A stretch of DNA of 64,000 nucleotides from Zunongwangia sp. ESRF-bin46 (GTDB lineage: Bacteria; Bacteroidota; Bacteroidia; Flavobacteriales; Flavobacteriaceae). The position numbers and the translations under genes are program-made. This document shows, piece by piece, positions 50,719 through 60,400 of the stretch (position 1 is its first letter; the number at the start of each line of letters is the position of its first letter). Location of the stretch: contig NTLF01000019.1 of the NCBI GenBank assembly GCA_002631855.1, positions 286,292-350,291 of the forward strand. Direction: 5' to 3'. The notes beneath the pieces are model-generated. The model searched no databases, was not told the DNA's origin, and saw only the letters and a program-made list of their open reading frames with translations.

Positions 50719-52302
50719 TTAAAGTTTATACAGTCTTACGTTATCTATTTTTTTTATCAACTGAAGTGTTGTGTATTCTTTTTTATTGGACACGATGTAA
50801 CTTACCTTTTTTTCTTTTAGGAAACTGATTTTTTGAGCCTCATCTTTTAAATTCTCAAAATATGTTCTTTCAAGATACCATTTTGAAAACTGTTTAGGGT
50901 TTCCTTCTATAAGTGCCGAAGCACCTTTATAATCTAAAACAACTGACCGCCGGGTACTGCTCCGTATAATTTCTGGGGCAAACAAAACAGCTTCTTTTGG
51001 GGTGTTATTTTTAATATAATGAATCATTTTTTCCATTTCTGGAACTTCTTTAGACGGTCGTTCATATATGTTTAGCACATTTGGCAATATGGTTCGTGCA
51101 ATATCATCCCCTAAAAAAGGAACTTTATCAAAAATAGTGTGATTGGATAGGCTTACCCCTAATAAAACAACAAAAAGGAAAATAGGCACCACTCGTTGCC
51201 TATTCTTTAATTGTATTAATAAAAAAGCCATTGAAAAATACCCTGGCAATACTGCTAGTTTTTGCAAACGGATAAACTGGAATGATATTCTAAAATTTTT
51301 ATCAAATATAGAATTTACCGCAGTTTCAAGATAAACACTGCAATTTGGTAAAACCAATAAAACAAGGGTTAAAGTTACCAACAATGAGGCCTTTTTAAAT
51401 TCCGATTTCTTATAAAAAGAATAGAAAAAGTATCCCAGTAAAGGAAGAATGAATGCTAGGGTACTGAATTTCAACCATTTTTTTAAAAAGAAGGTGGGGT
51501 CAAAAAAACGAGCTGGCAATCTTTTGTGCAATGCTTTTTGAAAAATTTCAATATCATAGTCAATTGCAGCCGATGTTTTTCCAAAATAAGTAAGGATAAA
51601 CGGAAGCATTCCCAAAACAATAAAGAATAACAGTTTGCCGAACTTTACAAAAGGCTGTTTAATGCTCACATTTCCTGAAAAGTAGAAATACCCTAAAATT
51701 GTTAAATAGATAAGAATGCCACCTAGGCCTGTGATGGGATGAAAATTAAAAATCAACCCCACCAAAAATGCAGAAACCCATATTTTTTTTTCTCTAAAAT
51801 AAAACAGGGTTAATAAAAAAAGAGGCATTAAGGTTATATAAACAGTTCTTGGCATAGTAGTCCAAATTCCAGTAATACCCCATATTTCATATCCTGGAAG
51901 CCATACGACACCTCTTATTAATATAGACATCAATAAAGAGAGCCAAATATTCTTCGACATCTTAAAGAAGAGTAAAAACCATAGTATTCCAAATAAAAGA
52001 TGGAGCAAAAAGCTTGTTACATTTAAAGCCTGAACATAATCATGATTTGTAAATTTTGCTATAAAACGTAATGGTTGGACAAAAAAAGGAGTATAGTACT
52101 TGACATTGTCAATATCATTCAAAAATAAATCATCTTTAAACAAACTTGGGTTATCAAATTTTTGTGCTATACCCACAATGCTATGAACATCGGACACCAA
52201 AGTTGTATAACCTGCGTCTTTGTGTTCAATAAAAAACCCTGTCGCAATAATTAAGTTGATTAAAACAACTAATAAGATTGCCTTATTTTTAGGGTTTCTC
52301 AT
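50719..52302 (-). CDS. Multi-spanning membrane protein of the polysaccharide locus
   Basis: The 527-residue protein has about ten hydrophobic segments and a large non-membrane C-terminus from about residue 420 (PEMEKMIHYIKNNTPKEAVLFAPEIIRSSTRRSVVLDYK). The first loop contains DVHSIVGIAQKF and a Tyr/Phe-rich stretch. The layout is like GT-C glycosyltransferases or polymerases, but I do not see a catalytic Asp-x-Asp. It could be a Wzy-like polymerase or a GT-C enzyme. Context in the sugar locus is the only clue. Confidence 0.6.
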   Translation of the reverse strand: MRNPKNKAILLVVLINLIIATGFFIEHKDAGYTTLVSDVHSIVGIAQKFDNPSLFKDDLFLNDIDNVKYYTPFFVQPLRFIAKFTNHDYVQALNVTSFLLHLLFGILWFLLFFKMSKNIWLSLLMSILIRGVVWLPGYEIWGITGIWTTMPRTVYITLMPLFLLTLFYFREKKIWVSAFLVGLIFNFHPITGLGGILIYLTILGYFYFSGNVSIKQPFVKFGKLLFFIVLGMLPFILTYFGKTSAAIDYDIEIFQKALHKRLPARFFDPTFFLKKWLKFSTLAFILPLLGYFFYSFYKKSEFKKASLLVTLTLVLLVLPNCSVYLETAVNSIFDKNFRISFQFIRLQKLAVLPGYFSMAFLLIQLKNRQRVVPIFLFVVLLGVSLSNHTIFDKVPFLGDDIARTILPNVLNIYERPSKEVPEMEKMIHYIKNNTPKEAVLFAPEIIRSSTRRSVVLDYKGASALIEGNPKQFSKWYLERTYFENLKDEAQKISFLKEKKVSYIVSNKKEYTTLQLIKKIDNVRLYKL

Positions 52303-52329
52303 ATAACGCTACCTACTTTTGATTTGTTA

Positions 52330-53274
52330 TTAATCATTATTAGGGGTTTTAAAAACATCAAATTGAATGGCCTGTAGTATTAACTGGAACCCTAATATAA
52401 TAAGCAGAGCACTTATCATAATGGTTCCTACCGGGGTTGATAGGTCTTTACTGGCATAGTCATACCAGTTAATTCCCCCATATATGACACCCCCGAAAAA
52501 CAACAAATGTCCAAAAACAATATATAATGTACCTATATTGAAATCGTACACAAAATAGCCTTTCCATATTCGGGATATAAATTTTTTAAAAAGGTTGACA
52601 CTAAAAAGAAAGGGCATTTTAAACACTTTCATATTAGATTTTTCATCCCCATAAATAGCAGGCATGGCTATTTCCTTAATCTTTGCTTTTTGATAGTATA
52701 ATTCAGCAATCAGGGAGGTTTCAAAAAAATAGTTGTTAGCGATGGAGTTCTTATCCATCAATTTCAAGCTCTTTTTTGATATGGCAAAAAAACCATTGTT
52801 AAAATCAAAACAGTTCCAATAACCGGTAGCCACTTTACTTAAAAAAGAAAGAAAGAGATTGCCAAAACGTCGAGGCCAAGGCATTGTTTTCAGTGCCCTA
52901 AAATCACGGAACCGATTTCCTTTTACAAAATCGGCTGTGAAGTTCAGTATAGGTGTTACTAGTTGCGGAATATAATCGGTATCCATTTGATCGTCAGCAT
53001 CCAACTTAACAATAACTTTTACACTTGGCACCGTTTCAAGGTAGGAAAAGCCTTTTTTAGTGGCTCCACCTACCCCTAAGTTTTCAGATAGATTTAAAAC
53101 CATTACTTTATTCAATGATTTAAGTAAACTTTCTGGTAATTGCTCTGGGCTTTTATCATCCACAATTACAATATGGTCACTATATTGCAATGCTTTTTGC
53201 ACTACTTTTTCAATTTGTGCGCTCGCATTAAAAAATGGTATTACAATACCTATTTTACTTTTAGTAGTATCCAT
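52330..53274 (-). CDS. GT2 family glycosyltransferase, dolichyl-phosphate-mannose type
   Basis: The 314-residue protein has the GT-A fold at the N-terminus: IGIVIPFFNASAQIEKVVQKALQYSDHIVIVDDKSPE, then VKLDADDQMDTDYI with the Asp-x-Asp metal motif, and two C-terminal membrane segments (TLYIVFGHLLFFGGVIYGGINWY and TIMISALLIILGFQLIL). This is the type that makes polyprenyl-phosphate sugars or transfers on the membrane. It lies next to the O-antigen ligase/polymerase gene; its stop is adjacent to the start of that gene on the other side in a compact operon. Confidence 0.88.
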   Translation of the reverse strand: MDTTKSKIGIVIPFFNASAQIEKVVQKALQYSDHIVIVDDKSPEQLPESLLKSLNKVMVLNLSENLGVGGATKKGFSYLETVPSVKVIVKLDADDQMDTDYIPQLVTPILNFTADFVKGNRFRDFRALKTMPWPRRFGNLFLSFLSKVATGYWNCFDFNNGFFAISKKSLKLMDKNSIANNYFFETSLIAELYYQKAKIKEIAMPAIYGDEKSNMKVFKMPFLFSVNLFKKFISRIWKGYFVYDFNIGTLYIVFGHLLFFGGVIYGGINWYDYASKDLSTPVGTIMISALLIILGFQLILQAIQFDVFKTPNND

Positions 53275-54582
53275 TTAAGATGTATTACGTAAGGGTGCCA
53301 ATAACAGCACGCAAGCTATCATAAAAAAGCCTAAAATACCAAATAATGGTCTAAATATATACAGATGTTCCCCAAAATATAAGGTCACCATCATAGCTAA
53401 AACAATCCCATTTACTGCCATTTGTAAATTGGGAAGTTTCCGTTTTACAATTACAAGGTAAGAAAATAACCACCTTAGGTATAGTATCAGTCCAAAAATA
53501 CCTAATTCAGCAATTAGAGTAAGGTACATATTATGGGCAGAATAGCCAATACCAGACCTGTTGTTAAAGCCCTGCCCTATAGGCAGCAACCATGCATTAT
53601 TCAATAAAAAGTGTACATAGTTTTCATGTAATTCCTTACGTCCGGCCCCTAAATCTTCATAAAGACCTGTAAAGTCTTCAGCCGATTTAATATCATCTGG
53701 TTCGTCTATCCTATCGATTATCCTTCCGTTAATAGTGTCACTTACACGAGACAAGACAGTAGGATTATAATATAAAACCGCTACTAAAAAAAAACTACCC
53801 ATAATGGCAAATTGTATAAACCGAGCGGTCCGCTTGACCAAAAAATACACTAAAAACACTCCCACCCCTACGTAGGTTGTTCTAGAGCCGCTCAATAATA
53901 TACAGATTACTGCAACCGTAAGTGCTGCATAAATTAAATACTTGGGAACTTTTAATCGTTTTTCATACAAGATGCCTAACAATAAAATAACCGAGATAAG
54001 CATCATCATCCCTATTACAATTTTATTGGGACCTACCGATCCAGATAAAAAACCACTGTACGCCTTATAGTAAGCGTCTGACCACAGAAAAGGAAATACC
54101 CCTATGTTTTGCCCAATTACCAATATACCTTCAGCCAATACAAGAATGGTAATAAATGTAAATATCCGGGTGTATCTTTTTGGCGTTGATAAATAAAAGT
54201 ACAAAAACACGGCACCCAAAAAGAACACCCACATATGGTACAGATAGAGAAAGCTTTGCAGGAACTTGATAAACCTGTCTTTTATCAAAAAAATTAAAAA
54301 AGTCAATATGATTGAAATAGTACAGTATACTGCAAAATCCCGGAAGCGTCTTAAAAATATAACTTTGTCTATGCCTAAGTTTACATATTTAAAATATTGA
54401 AAGTAGCGCAATAGCAATACGACCCCTAAAAAATCATATAATCGAAGTTCGTTATCACCCGTTATAGAATAACTCATTACAGGCAAGTTATAAAAGTAGC
54501 TAAATATTAAAAGCCACAAGACCACCTTCAATAGCGGGTCATCTGTAATTTTTTCTAATATTTCGCGGTTGGTTATATTCAC
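53275..54582 (-). CDS. O-antigen ligase/polymerase family protein
   Basis: The 435-residue protein has about eleven membrane segments and the Wzy_C-type motifs GPNKIVIGMMMLISVILLLG, LLSGSRTTYVGVGVFLVYFL and the large periplasmic loop with NYVHFLLNNAWLLPIGQGFNNRSGIGYSAHNMYLTLIAELGIFGLI (in part), whose Arg and His recur in WaaL/Wzy proteins. It either polymerises repeat units or joins the O-antigen to lipid A core. The choice between them cannot be made from sequence. It overlaps the next GT4 gene by 4 bases. Confidence 0.85.
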   Translation of the reverse strand: MNITNREILEKITDDPLLKVVLWLLIFSYFYNLPVMSYSITGDNELRLYDFLGVVLLLRYFQYFKYVNLGIDKVIFLRRFRDFAVYCTISIILTFLIFLIKDRFIKFLQSFLYLYHMWVFFLGAVFLYFYLSTPKRYTRIFTFITILVLAEGILVIGQNIGVFPFLWSDAYYKAYSGFLSGSVGPNKIVIGMMMLISVILLLGILYEKRLKVPKYLIYAALTVAVICILLSGSRTTYVGVGVFLVYFLVKRTARFIQFAIMGSFFLVAVLYYNPTVLSRVSDTINGRIIDRIDEPDDIKSAEDFTGLYEDLGAGRKELHENYVHFLLNNAWLLPIGQGFNNRSGIGYSAHNMYLTLIAELGIFGLILYLRWLFSYLVIVKRKLPNLQMAVNGIVLAMMVTLYFGEHLYIFRPLFGILGFFMIACVLLLAPLRNTS

Positions 54583-55706
54583 TTGGTTTGATTGTTTAAG
54601 ATTTCAGAAACAATTCTTTTTAAATAATGAGTATATGTGAAACGCTCAGCCAACTTGTAATTTGAATCAATTATTTCCTGAAATTCATGGGTTGAAAGCT
54701 CCAAACTTTTATCAACCGATTTATTTATTTCAGTTACTGAAAGAGGTTCGATCAAAAACCCATTCCCATCATCTTTAATGTATTGATTTATACACGAAAC
54801 ATCCGAAACAATAGGAATGCACCCAAAATTCATTGCTTCGCTAACCACTTTGGGAAAGCCTTCGTTTCTGGAAGGCAATATAATAAAATGAGCTAATCTA
54901 TATATTTCGAAAACCTGTGCCCTAGGTAATGAGCCATGAAAAACTATAGGAACTGTACTCTTGTCAGCAATCTTTTTTAATGTTTGTTCCAGTATTCCAG
55001 TACCTACTATGTGTATTTCTTTTATTCCATTAGTTTTTCTGTTTTGTATTGCTTCAAAAAGTATATCTATTCCTTTATGGGCTTGTAATCCACCTACAAA
55101 ACAATAGGTTTTTTTAGTTTTTAAAACTTTATTTACTACCGTCTGCTTTCCTAATTCCCGGTCACTTTCTGTAAGACAGGGGTTTTCAAAGGGGATAACA
55201 TGGTCTGGGTCTTCCTTCCATCGACCATTTACAATCACTTTTCTTGATTGTTTTTTTAAAGCCCATATTTGAAACCTATAGCCAAAAGAAGGTCTTTTTT
55301 GCACCCAATTACCAGCATATTTATACCATCCTTTTTTACGACTGAACAAACTAAGCCATGGGATTAAATATACCCCTATCCCTGTAGGGGTACGTAGTTG
55401 AAATATATCTACTTTTTTTAATATTCTACTTACAGTAACTATGGTACTTGGCATATTTAACAACACCCCTACTTTACTATAGAAGGTGCTTCCTCCTGTT
55501 GGCTTTAAAGGGATGAACACAACTTTATCTGTGGTATAGGGCAATGCGCTTCCTGGCGGTGTACCAGGATGCAAGACCGCAAGGTGATAAATTGATTCAA
55601 ACTGTTTTGCGAGATGGTTTATTTCGGTAACCGTGGGGCCCCAGCCTACAATAGTGCCATCGGGTCTTTTATAATGGGCGGTATGTGAAATGATGGCGAG
55701 TTTCAA
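54579..55706 (-). CDS. GT4 family glycosyltransferase
   Basis: The 375-residue GT-B protein starts LAIISHTAHYKRPDGTIVGWGPTVTEINHLAKQF and carries YCFVGGLQAHKGIDILFEAI, the region HIVGTGILEQTLK, and the nucleotide-sugar loop FIILPSRNEGFPKVVSEAMNFGCIPIVSDV (EX7E-type). It transfers a sugar from a nucleotide donor on the cytoplasmic side. It is separated by 58 bases from the next upstream gene and overlaps the polymerase gene by 4. Confidence 0.9.
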   Translation of the reverse strand: MKLAIISHTAHYKRPDGTIVGWGPTVTEINHLAKQFESIYHLAVLHPGTPPGSALPYTTDKVVFIPLKPTGGSTFYSKVGVLLNMPSTIVTVSRILKKVDIFQLRTPTGIGVYLIPWLSLFSRKKGWYKYAGNWVQKRPSFGYRFQIWALKKQSRKVIVNGRWKEDPDHVIPFENPCLTESDRELGKQTVVNKVLKTKKTYCFVGGLQAHKGIDILFEAIQNRKTNGIKEIHIVGTGILEQTLKKIADKSTVPIVFHGSLPRAQVFEIYRLAHFIILPSRNEGFPKVVSEAMNFGCIPIVSDVSCINQYIKDDGNGFLIEPLSVTEINKSVDKSLELSTHEFQEIIDSNYKLAERFTYTHYLKRIVSEILNNQTK

Positions 55707-55764
55707 TGTAATAGATGTGAGGTTTTAGAAATGAGACTTTAAATTTCCTGTTTGTCGTTATTCG

Positions 55765-56862
55765 TCATTCATCGGTCAAGATAGCTAAATACGATTGTAT
55801 TATTTTATCCCAAGTGAAATTTTGGGACCATTTTTTAGCTCCTTCGGAATATACTTTATAATTATTAAGAATTTCCTGTAAGGCTTCTTTACATTCTAAT
55901 GAGTTATTATTTTCTATTAATTTTCCTGAATAGCCGTTATTTATCGCATCTTCAATACCGCAGCCTTTTGCCCCAATTGCAGGTATGCCTTGTGAATTGG
56001 CTTCTAATATTGCAATCCCAAACCCCTCGGCATCCCCTGTCTTAGTTGTTTCGCTCAACATGACGAATACATCTGCTTGTTGTAATAGTTTCACTTTTTC
56101 AGTCTCAGTCACCATCCCATGAAATACTACTGCTTTTTCCACACCTAACTGTAATGCCAATTGCTGCAACTTTTCTTTTTCAGTGGGGATACCAACTATA
56201 TGGTACTTTAGGTCCGGGTAGGACTGTAACACTACTGGCAAGGACTTTATCACATTGTGCTGCCCTTTTCGCTTGGTGACATTCCCTACCGTAATCAATA
56301 CAGGCACAGGTGATTTTTTTTCTTCAGTAGAAGAAGTGTTTTGCATGGAAAACCCATTCGGGATTACTTGAATATTTTTTAAATGAAGGGAAGAAACCAA
56401 TGATTTGGTATAGTTACTGACGGCAACTATTTTATTAAACCGTTTTAAAGAAGCATTTGTTATCCATTTTAGCAAACTATTAGACAATTGCACTTCACTC
56501 CCGTGAATTACAGCTATGTACTTCTTCTTAAAAAATAAACTTAAGTATGCTGCCAACCAAAGTGAGAACTTACCCGAAGCTATCACCAAGTTGTTTTTTT
56601 TATTTTGTTTAAAAGCAATATATATGCGCTTAAGATAAGTGCTTAAAAGAAGGGGGGTGCGTTGTATTCTTATTACTTTAAAATCAAGATTTGCATCAAA
56701 TATTGCTTCTTCCTTCCCTGTTTTTGAGCGGGAATCACAGATAACGGTTACCGAGCGTCCATACTGCTGTAGTCCTTTTGCCAAGTGAAAAGCATGATTG
56801 CCAATGCCACCTGGCTGAGGAGGGAATTCGGAAGTTACTAAAAGAATATTATTTAAGTTCAC
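55765..56862 (-). CDS. GT4 family glycosyltransferase
   Basis: The 365-residue GT-B protein opens NILLVTSEFPPQPGGIGNHAFHLAKGLQQYGRSVTVICD and has PVLITVGNVTKRKGQHNVIKSLP, then the donor-binding TKTGDAEGFGIAILEANSQGIPAIGAKGCGIEDAI. The GGIGNH segment near the start is typical of Pim/mannosyl and rhamnosyl transferases of this fold; the sugar is not certain. Its first 14 bases overlap the end of the next upstream gene, so the two are translated together. Confidence 0.9.
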   Translation of the reverse strand: MNLNNILLVTSEFPPQPGGIGNHAFHLAKGLQQYGRSVTVICDSRSKTGKEEAIFDANLDFKVIRIQRTPLLLSTYLKRIYIAFKQNKKNNLVIASGKFSLWLAAYLSLFFKKKYIAVIHGSEVQLSNSLLKWITNASLKRFNKIVAVSNYTKSLVSSLHLKNIQVIPNGFSMQNTSSTEEKKSPVPVLITVGNVTKRKGQHNVIKSLPVVLQSYPDLKYHIVGIPTEKEKLQQLALQLGVEKAVVFHGMVTETEKVKLLQQADVFVMLSETTKTGDAEGFGIAILEANSQGIPAIGAKGCGIEDAINNGYSGKLIENNNSLECKEALQEILNNYKVYSEGAKKWSQNFTWDKIIQSYLAILTDE

Positions 56863-58177
56863 GTATTTGGGCGCCTTGGTTTAATTTTTCACTCGCTTTT
56901 CTCCAAGAAATCAATACCTGTATCAATATGATTGGAAACAAAAATAGCGAGATAAGCCCACCCAGCAACAAAAGTTTCTTGTTTTTCTTAAAACGATAAG
57001 GGATAATGGATGGCGGTACGGTTTTAAGTAATGCTAATATAGCTCTTTTTGTACCAAAGTATTTTCTAAAAAAATATAATACGCTAGGGATAGGACGTGG
57101 CGCAAACCATTTTTTAGGTCGAAACGCATCCCAGCTACCCATTTCGCGTAAACCGCCAGTTCCCACTTTTAAGTGTAAACGCTTTGCATATGGGTTTGAA
57201 ATATTTAAAAAGCCCTCTAAATAAGCCCGCAACCCAAACTCACCATCCCCCATGCGTTGTTTTTCAAACTGTCTATCAAAAAGACCTATTTTTTGAAAAA
57301 CCTCTTTTTTAATTAAGACGTTTCCAGTATCTAACTGACTTGAAACCCTAAAAAAGGAGTAATGCTTTGGGACCTCAGCACCTTGTTGTGAGATTGAAAC
57401 GCCAGATGATATAGTTGCATTGAAAAAGTCTAAACATTTCAAGTGGTTTGAGATCCAGTCGCTTTTTACCCGACTATCATCATCAAATAACAATATATAG
57501 TTACCCTTAGATACCTCAATCGCTTTATTTCGAGCCAACCACAAAGCTTTTTCCTGTTGGTGAATTAAATTAATTTCTAAATTAAACGATTTATAAAAGC
57601 TTTTTTCAAAAGGATTACTTTGATCTACTATTATCACCTCAAAATTTGAGTAATCCTGCTTTTCAAGGTCTTTGAGTACATCTTTTAAGTATTGATACCT
57701 ATTTAAGGTAGGAATAACAACACTTACCAACGGTTTTTGCCCAAGAAGTTTACTAGTATATGAATCATACAAATGATGTTCTAAAGGTTGATCAAGATAA
57801 TTGCTTTTTTTAATTTTTCTTGTTTTTATGTAAGCAGGTATTTCTACAAATGGATTTTTAAAGCTCAATAATCTAATAAATAAGACATATAGTGCCCAAA
57901 TAGGATGAAAATATTTGTGAATAAAATGATATTCGTCTACAATTGGTAATTTTTCGAATTTAGAATAAGTTTTTGCATCACCTATATATCCTTTATGAAG
58001 AGCTTGCCAAGAAATATCATATTGCTGCGCTTCTTTGGATTTAAAATTTGATGTTTCTACTTTCGATATTACTGTTTTTAATAGTTGAGAGCTTATTGGG
58101 AATATAGAATCACCTTCTTTCCGAGATAATTGAAAATATGAGGTTGGCTGAATATATTTTAAAAAACTAAAGAGCAT
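56849..58177 (-). CDS. GT2 family glycosyltransferase
   Basis: The 442-residue protein has an N-terminal part of about 150 residues without motifs, then a GT-A domain: PLVSVVIPTLNRYQYLKDVLKDLEKQDYSNFEVIIVDQSN, then NKAIEVSKGNYILLFDDDSRV with the Asp-x-Asp motif, and a C-terminal membrane segment (LLLLGGLISLFLFPIILIQVLIS). It probably transfers galactose or a similar sugar, which is only a family guess. It overlaps the GT4 gene at its end by 14 bases and begins one base before the next gene ends. Confidence 0.88.
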   Translation of the reverse strand: MLFSFLKYIQPTSYFQLSRKEGDSIFPISSQLLKTVISKVETSNFKSKEAQQYDISWQALHKGYIGDAKTYSKFEKLPIVDEYHFIHKYFHPIWALYVLFIRLLSFKNPFVEIPAYIKTRKIKKSNYLDQPLEHHLYDSYTSKLLGQKPLVSVVIPTLNRYQYLKDVLKDLEKQDYSNFEVIIVDQSNPFEKSFYKSFNLEINLIHQQEKALWLARNKAIEVSKGNYILLFDDDSRVKSDWISNHLKCLDFFNATISSGVSISQQGAEVPKHYSFFRVSSQLDTGNVLIKKEVFQKIGLFDRQFEKQRMGDGEFGLRAYLEGFLNISNPYAKRLHLKVGTGGLREMGSWDAFRPKKWFAPRPIPSVLYFFRKYFGTKRAILALLKTVPPSIIPYRFKKNKKLLLLGGLISLFLFPIILIQVLISWRKASEKLNQGAQIRELK

Positions 58178-59263
58178 TTATCTAAATTTTGATATTAACA
58201 AACCTCTATGTACATCTATTTGTTTCTCCATTGAGTAAGAATCGAAACTTTGCTTTGCATTTTCTGAATACGACTCCCAATCGCGCATTAACTTTTTAAT
58301 ACTTTTAGTTAATGAATTTTGAACATCAAGTGAGAAAAAACATCCATTTATATTGTTGTTTATTATTTCCAAACCACCAGCTGTCTTGGTGCTAATCACA
58401 GGTGTGCCTTCACGCAAGGCCTCAATATTAACAAACCCGAATGCCTCATGTTTACTTGCTGAAATGCTTATTAATGAATTTGAAAAATAATGATCAATTT
58501 CTTTGTTAGGCACTTCCCCTAAAAATTCAACATTTTTCTCCAATCCTAAATTTTTAACTTCCTTTAAAAGATTTTGTTTTTCGCTTCCAGAACCAATAAT
58601 CAATAGCTTCAATTCTGGGAAAATTTTTATGGTGTCCTTAAATTGATTAAGAAGAAAAATATGTCCTTTCCGTTTAATTAAGCTTCCCACTATAACAATC
58701 TGATTATTCCTTTTTTCTTTTAATTTATATTCAATGTCAGTGGATTCGACTAAGTTATATAATACTAGAAACTCTTTATTTTCAAGGTTAAAATATGATT
58801 TGGAATCAATTTCTGTCCCTCTTGAATTATAAATTATCAGCGTTGCCAGTTTATAGACTAAATGTTTTCTGATCTTTAAAAAATATCGTTTTAAACGCTT
58901 ATGGTTGGTTGTTTTTTCATAAAAAGGTTCACTTACCGACAGAATATAATTAACCCGGTTTTTAACTTTCAGAAAAAAGCCGCAAATATTCATTACGTTT
59001 ACTGAACCGAATGAAGAAATCAATACAAAAGGTTTGTATTTTTTTATAAGTTTCCACAAAAATTGAATATCTTTTAGTTTGGTGGGACGCTTATTTGGCC
59101 ACCTTAAAAAAATGATATCATCGTTGACGGGTAGATTTTTTGGTTTACCATCAATAATCATGAATACCCTATACCCTTTGTTAGTAAAAGAATGTGCAAG
59201 TGCCATAAAATAATCTGGTCTGGCACGGCCAGGCATAGATGTAGAAATAAAAATGGTTTGCAT
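58178..59263 (-). CDS. GT4 family glycosyltransferase
   Basis: The 361-residue GT-B protein begins TIFISTSMPGRARPDYFMALAHSFTNKGYRVF. It has IVGSLIKRKGHIFLLNQFKD, then LIIGSGSEKQNLLKEVKNLGL, and the donor loop SISASKHEAFGFVNIEALREGTPVISTKTAGGLEII. It is adjacent to the GT2 gene and starts the upstream half of the run. A 133-base gap with no visible gene separates it from the FkbM gene, so a promoter may lie there. Confidence 0.9.
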   Translation of the reverse strand: MQTIFISTSMPGRARPDYFMALAHSFTNKGYRVFMIIDGKPKNLPVNDDIIFLRWPNKRPTKLKDIQFLWKLIKKYKPFVLISSFGSVNVMNICGFFLKVKNRVNYILSVSEPFYEKTTNHKRLKRYFLKIRKHLVYKLATLIIYNSRGTEIDSKSYFNLENKEFLVLYNLVESTDIEYKLKEKRNNQIVIVGSLIKRKGHIFLLNQFKDTIKIFPELKLLIIGSGSEKQNLLKEVKNLGLEKNVEFLGEVPNKEIDHYFSNSLISISASKHEAFGFVNIEALREGTPVISTKTAGGLEIINNNINGCFFSLDVQNSLTKSIKKLMRDWESYSENAKQSFDSYSMEKQIDVHRGLLISKFR

Positions 59264-59396
59264 AAACTACTTAAAAATTAAAAAAATTCTCTTAGCTAAA
59301 GAATCCCAAAGTACCAATATACCTTAATCTTCTCATAAAATAGAACCAATGAATTATGGTTGTAAAAATACTCGTTGTATATATGCTATAAAAGAA

Positions 59397-60254
59397 TTAG
59401 TGAACAAATTGGTTTGTGGGCACAAAAAATGCATTCGGAGGTAGAGGGCTTTCATTTTTATAAGGTTTTAGTTTCATATCTAATACTTTATACCCTAAAT
59501 TTTGCATGAAATCGATAATTTCTTTTTCCCCGTTAAGTTCGACAATTACAATAGGTTTAAATGATTGAATACTGTGTTTTGCACCTTTTAAGATATCCAG
59601 CTCAATACCATCGACATCAATTTTTATCAAATCGCAATCATTTATTTCGTTTTTTTCGATGTAATAATCTATTGTTATCATATTTATACGAGCTGATGGG
59701 TTACTTTTATATGCGCTTGATGTTTGTAACATATTAGATGAAGCTGAATTCATATTAATTTCCACCTCTTTATTAGCATTGCCTACCGCACAATTTTCCA
59801 CATAGATGGTTTCCCTTAACTTATTTGCTGTTATGGATTTTAAAAAGCTCTTATATACTTCTTTATGTGGTTCAAAAGAATATACTTTTCCCTTCGAAGC
59901 CACAGTTGAAGCCCATACCAAACTCAAAAACCCAAAATTTGCACCAATATCAAAGATTTTTAAATCTTTATTCCTATTGGGTTTAGTTTTATTTAAAATA
60001 TAAATCGAGTTTTTCAATAAGGTGTTTTCAATGCCTTTTGTAGATGCCTTGGTCGCTACTTGTATAGATGCATAAAATTTAAAATTTACTGAATGGCCTT
60101 TATATTTTTTTTTAACAACGGTTTTCAGTTCTCTATAGCTATCATTTTTTCTGAAAGCAAAATCCCGTAGCGGTTTTAAAAGCTTCGACTTTCCCAGCGC
60201 TAATTTTAGCTTGGGTGGGGTATGGGAATAAATGTAAGAAACAATTTTTTTCAT
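59397..60254 (-). CDS. FkbM family methyltransferase
   Basis: The 285-residue protein starts MKKIVSYIYSHTPPKLKLALGK. It contains the SAM-binding KIFDIGANFGFLSLVWASTVASKGKVYSFEPHKEVYKSFLKSI (in part) and the FkbM motifs AVGNANKEVEINMNSASSN and LIKIDVDGIELDILKGAKHSIQSFKPIVIVE. It methylates a hydroxyl of a sugar in the polysaccharide, on the cytoplasmic side. The start at 60254 is used because the eight extra codons upstream do not match the family. Its substrate is unknown. Confidence 0.88.
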   Translation of the reverse strand: MKKIVSYIYSHTPPKLKLALGKSKLLKPLRDFAFRKNDSYRELKTVVKKKYKGHSVNFKFYASIQVATKASTKGIENTLLKNSIYILNKTKPNRNKDLKIFDIGANFGFLSLVWASTVASKGKVYSFEPHKEVYKSFLKSITANKLRETIYVENCAVGNANKEVEINMNSASSNMLQTSSAYKSNPSARINMITIDYYIEKNEINDCDLIKIDVDGIELDILKGAKHSIQSFKPIVIVELNGEKEIIDFMQNLGYKVLDMKLKPYKNESPLPPNAFFVPTNQFVH

Positions 60255-60400
60255 GCTCAGCAATTGTAATTTCAGCAATATACAATTATTTATATTTGGG
60301 CAACGCAGAGGTTCGGCTTTATAAAAGTCCTACTTTTTTTGCTTGTGAATATTTTAGTTTTAAATTTAATATTCATTGTTTATTTCAGAGAAAAGTCAAT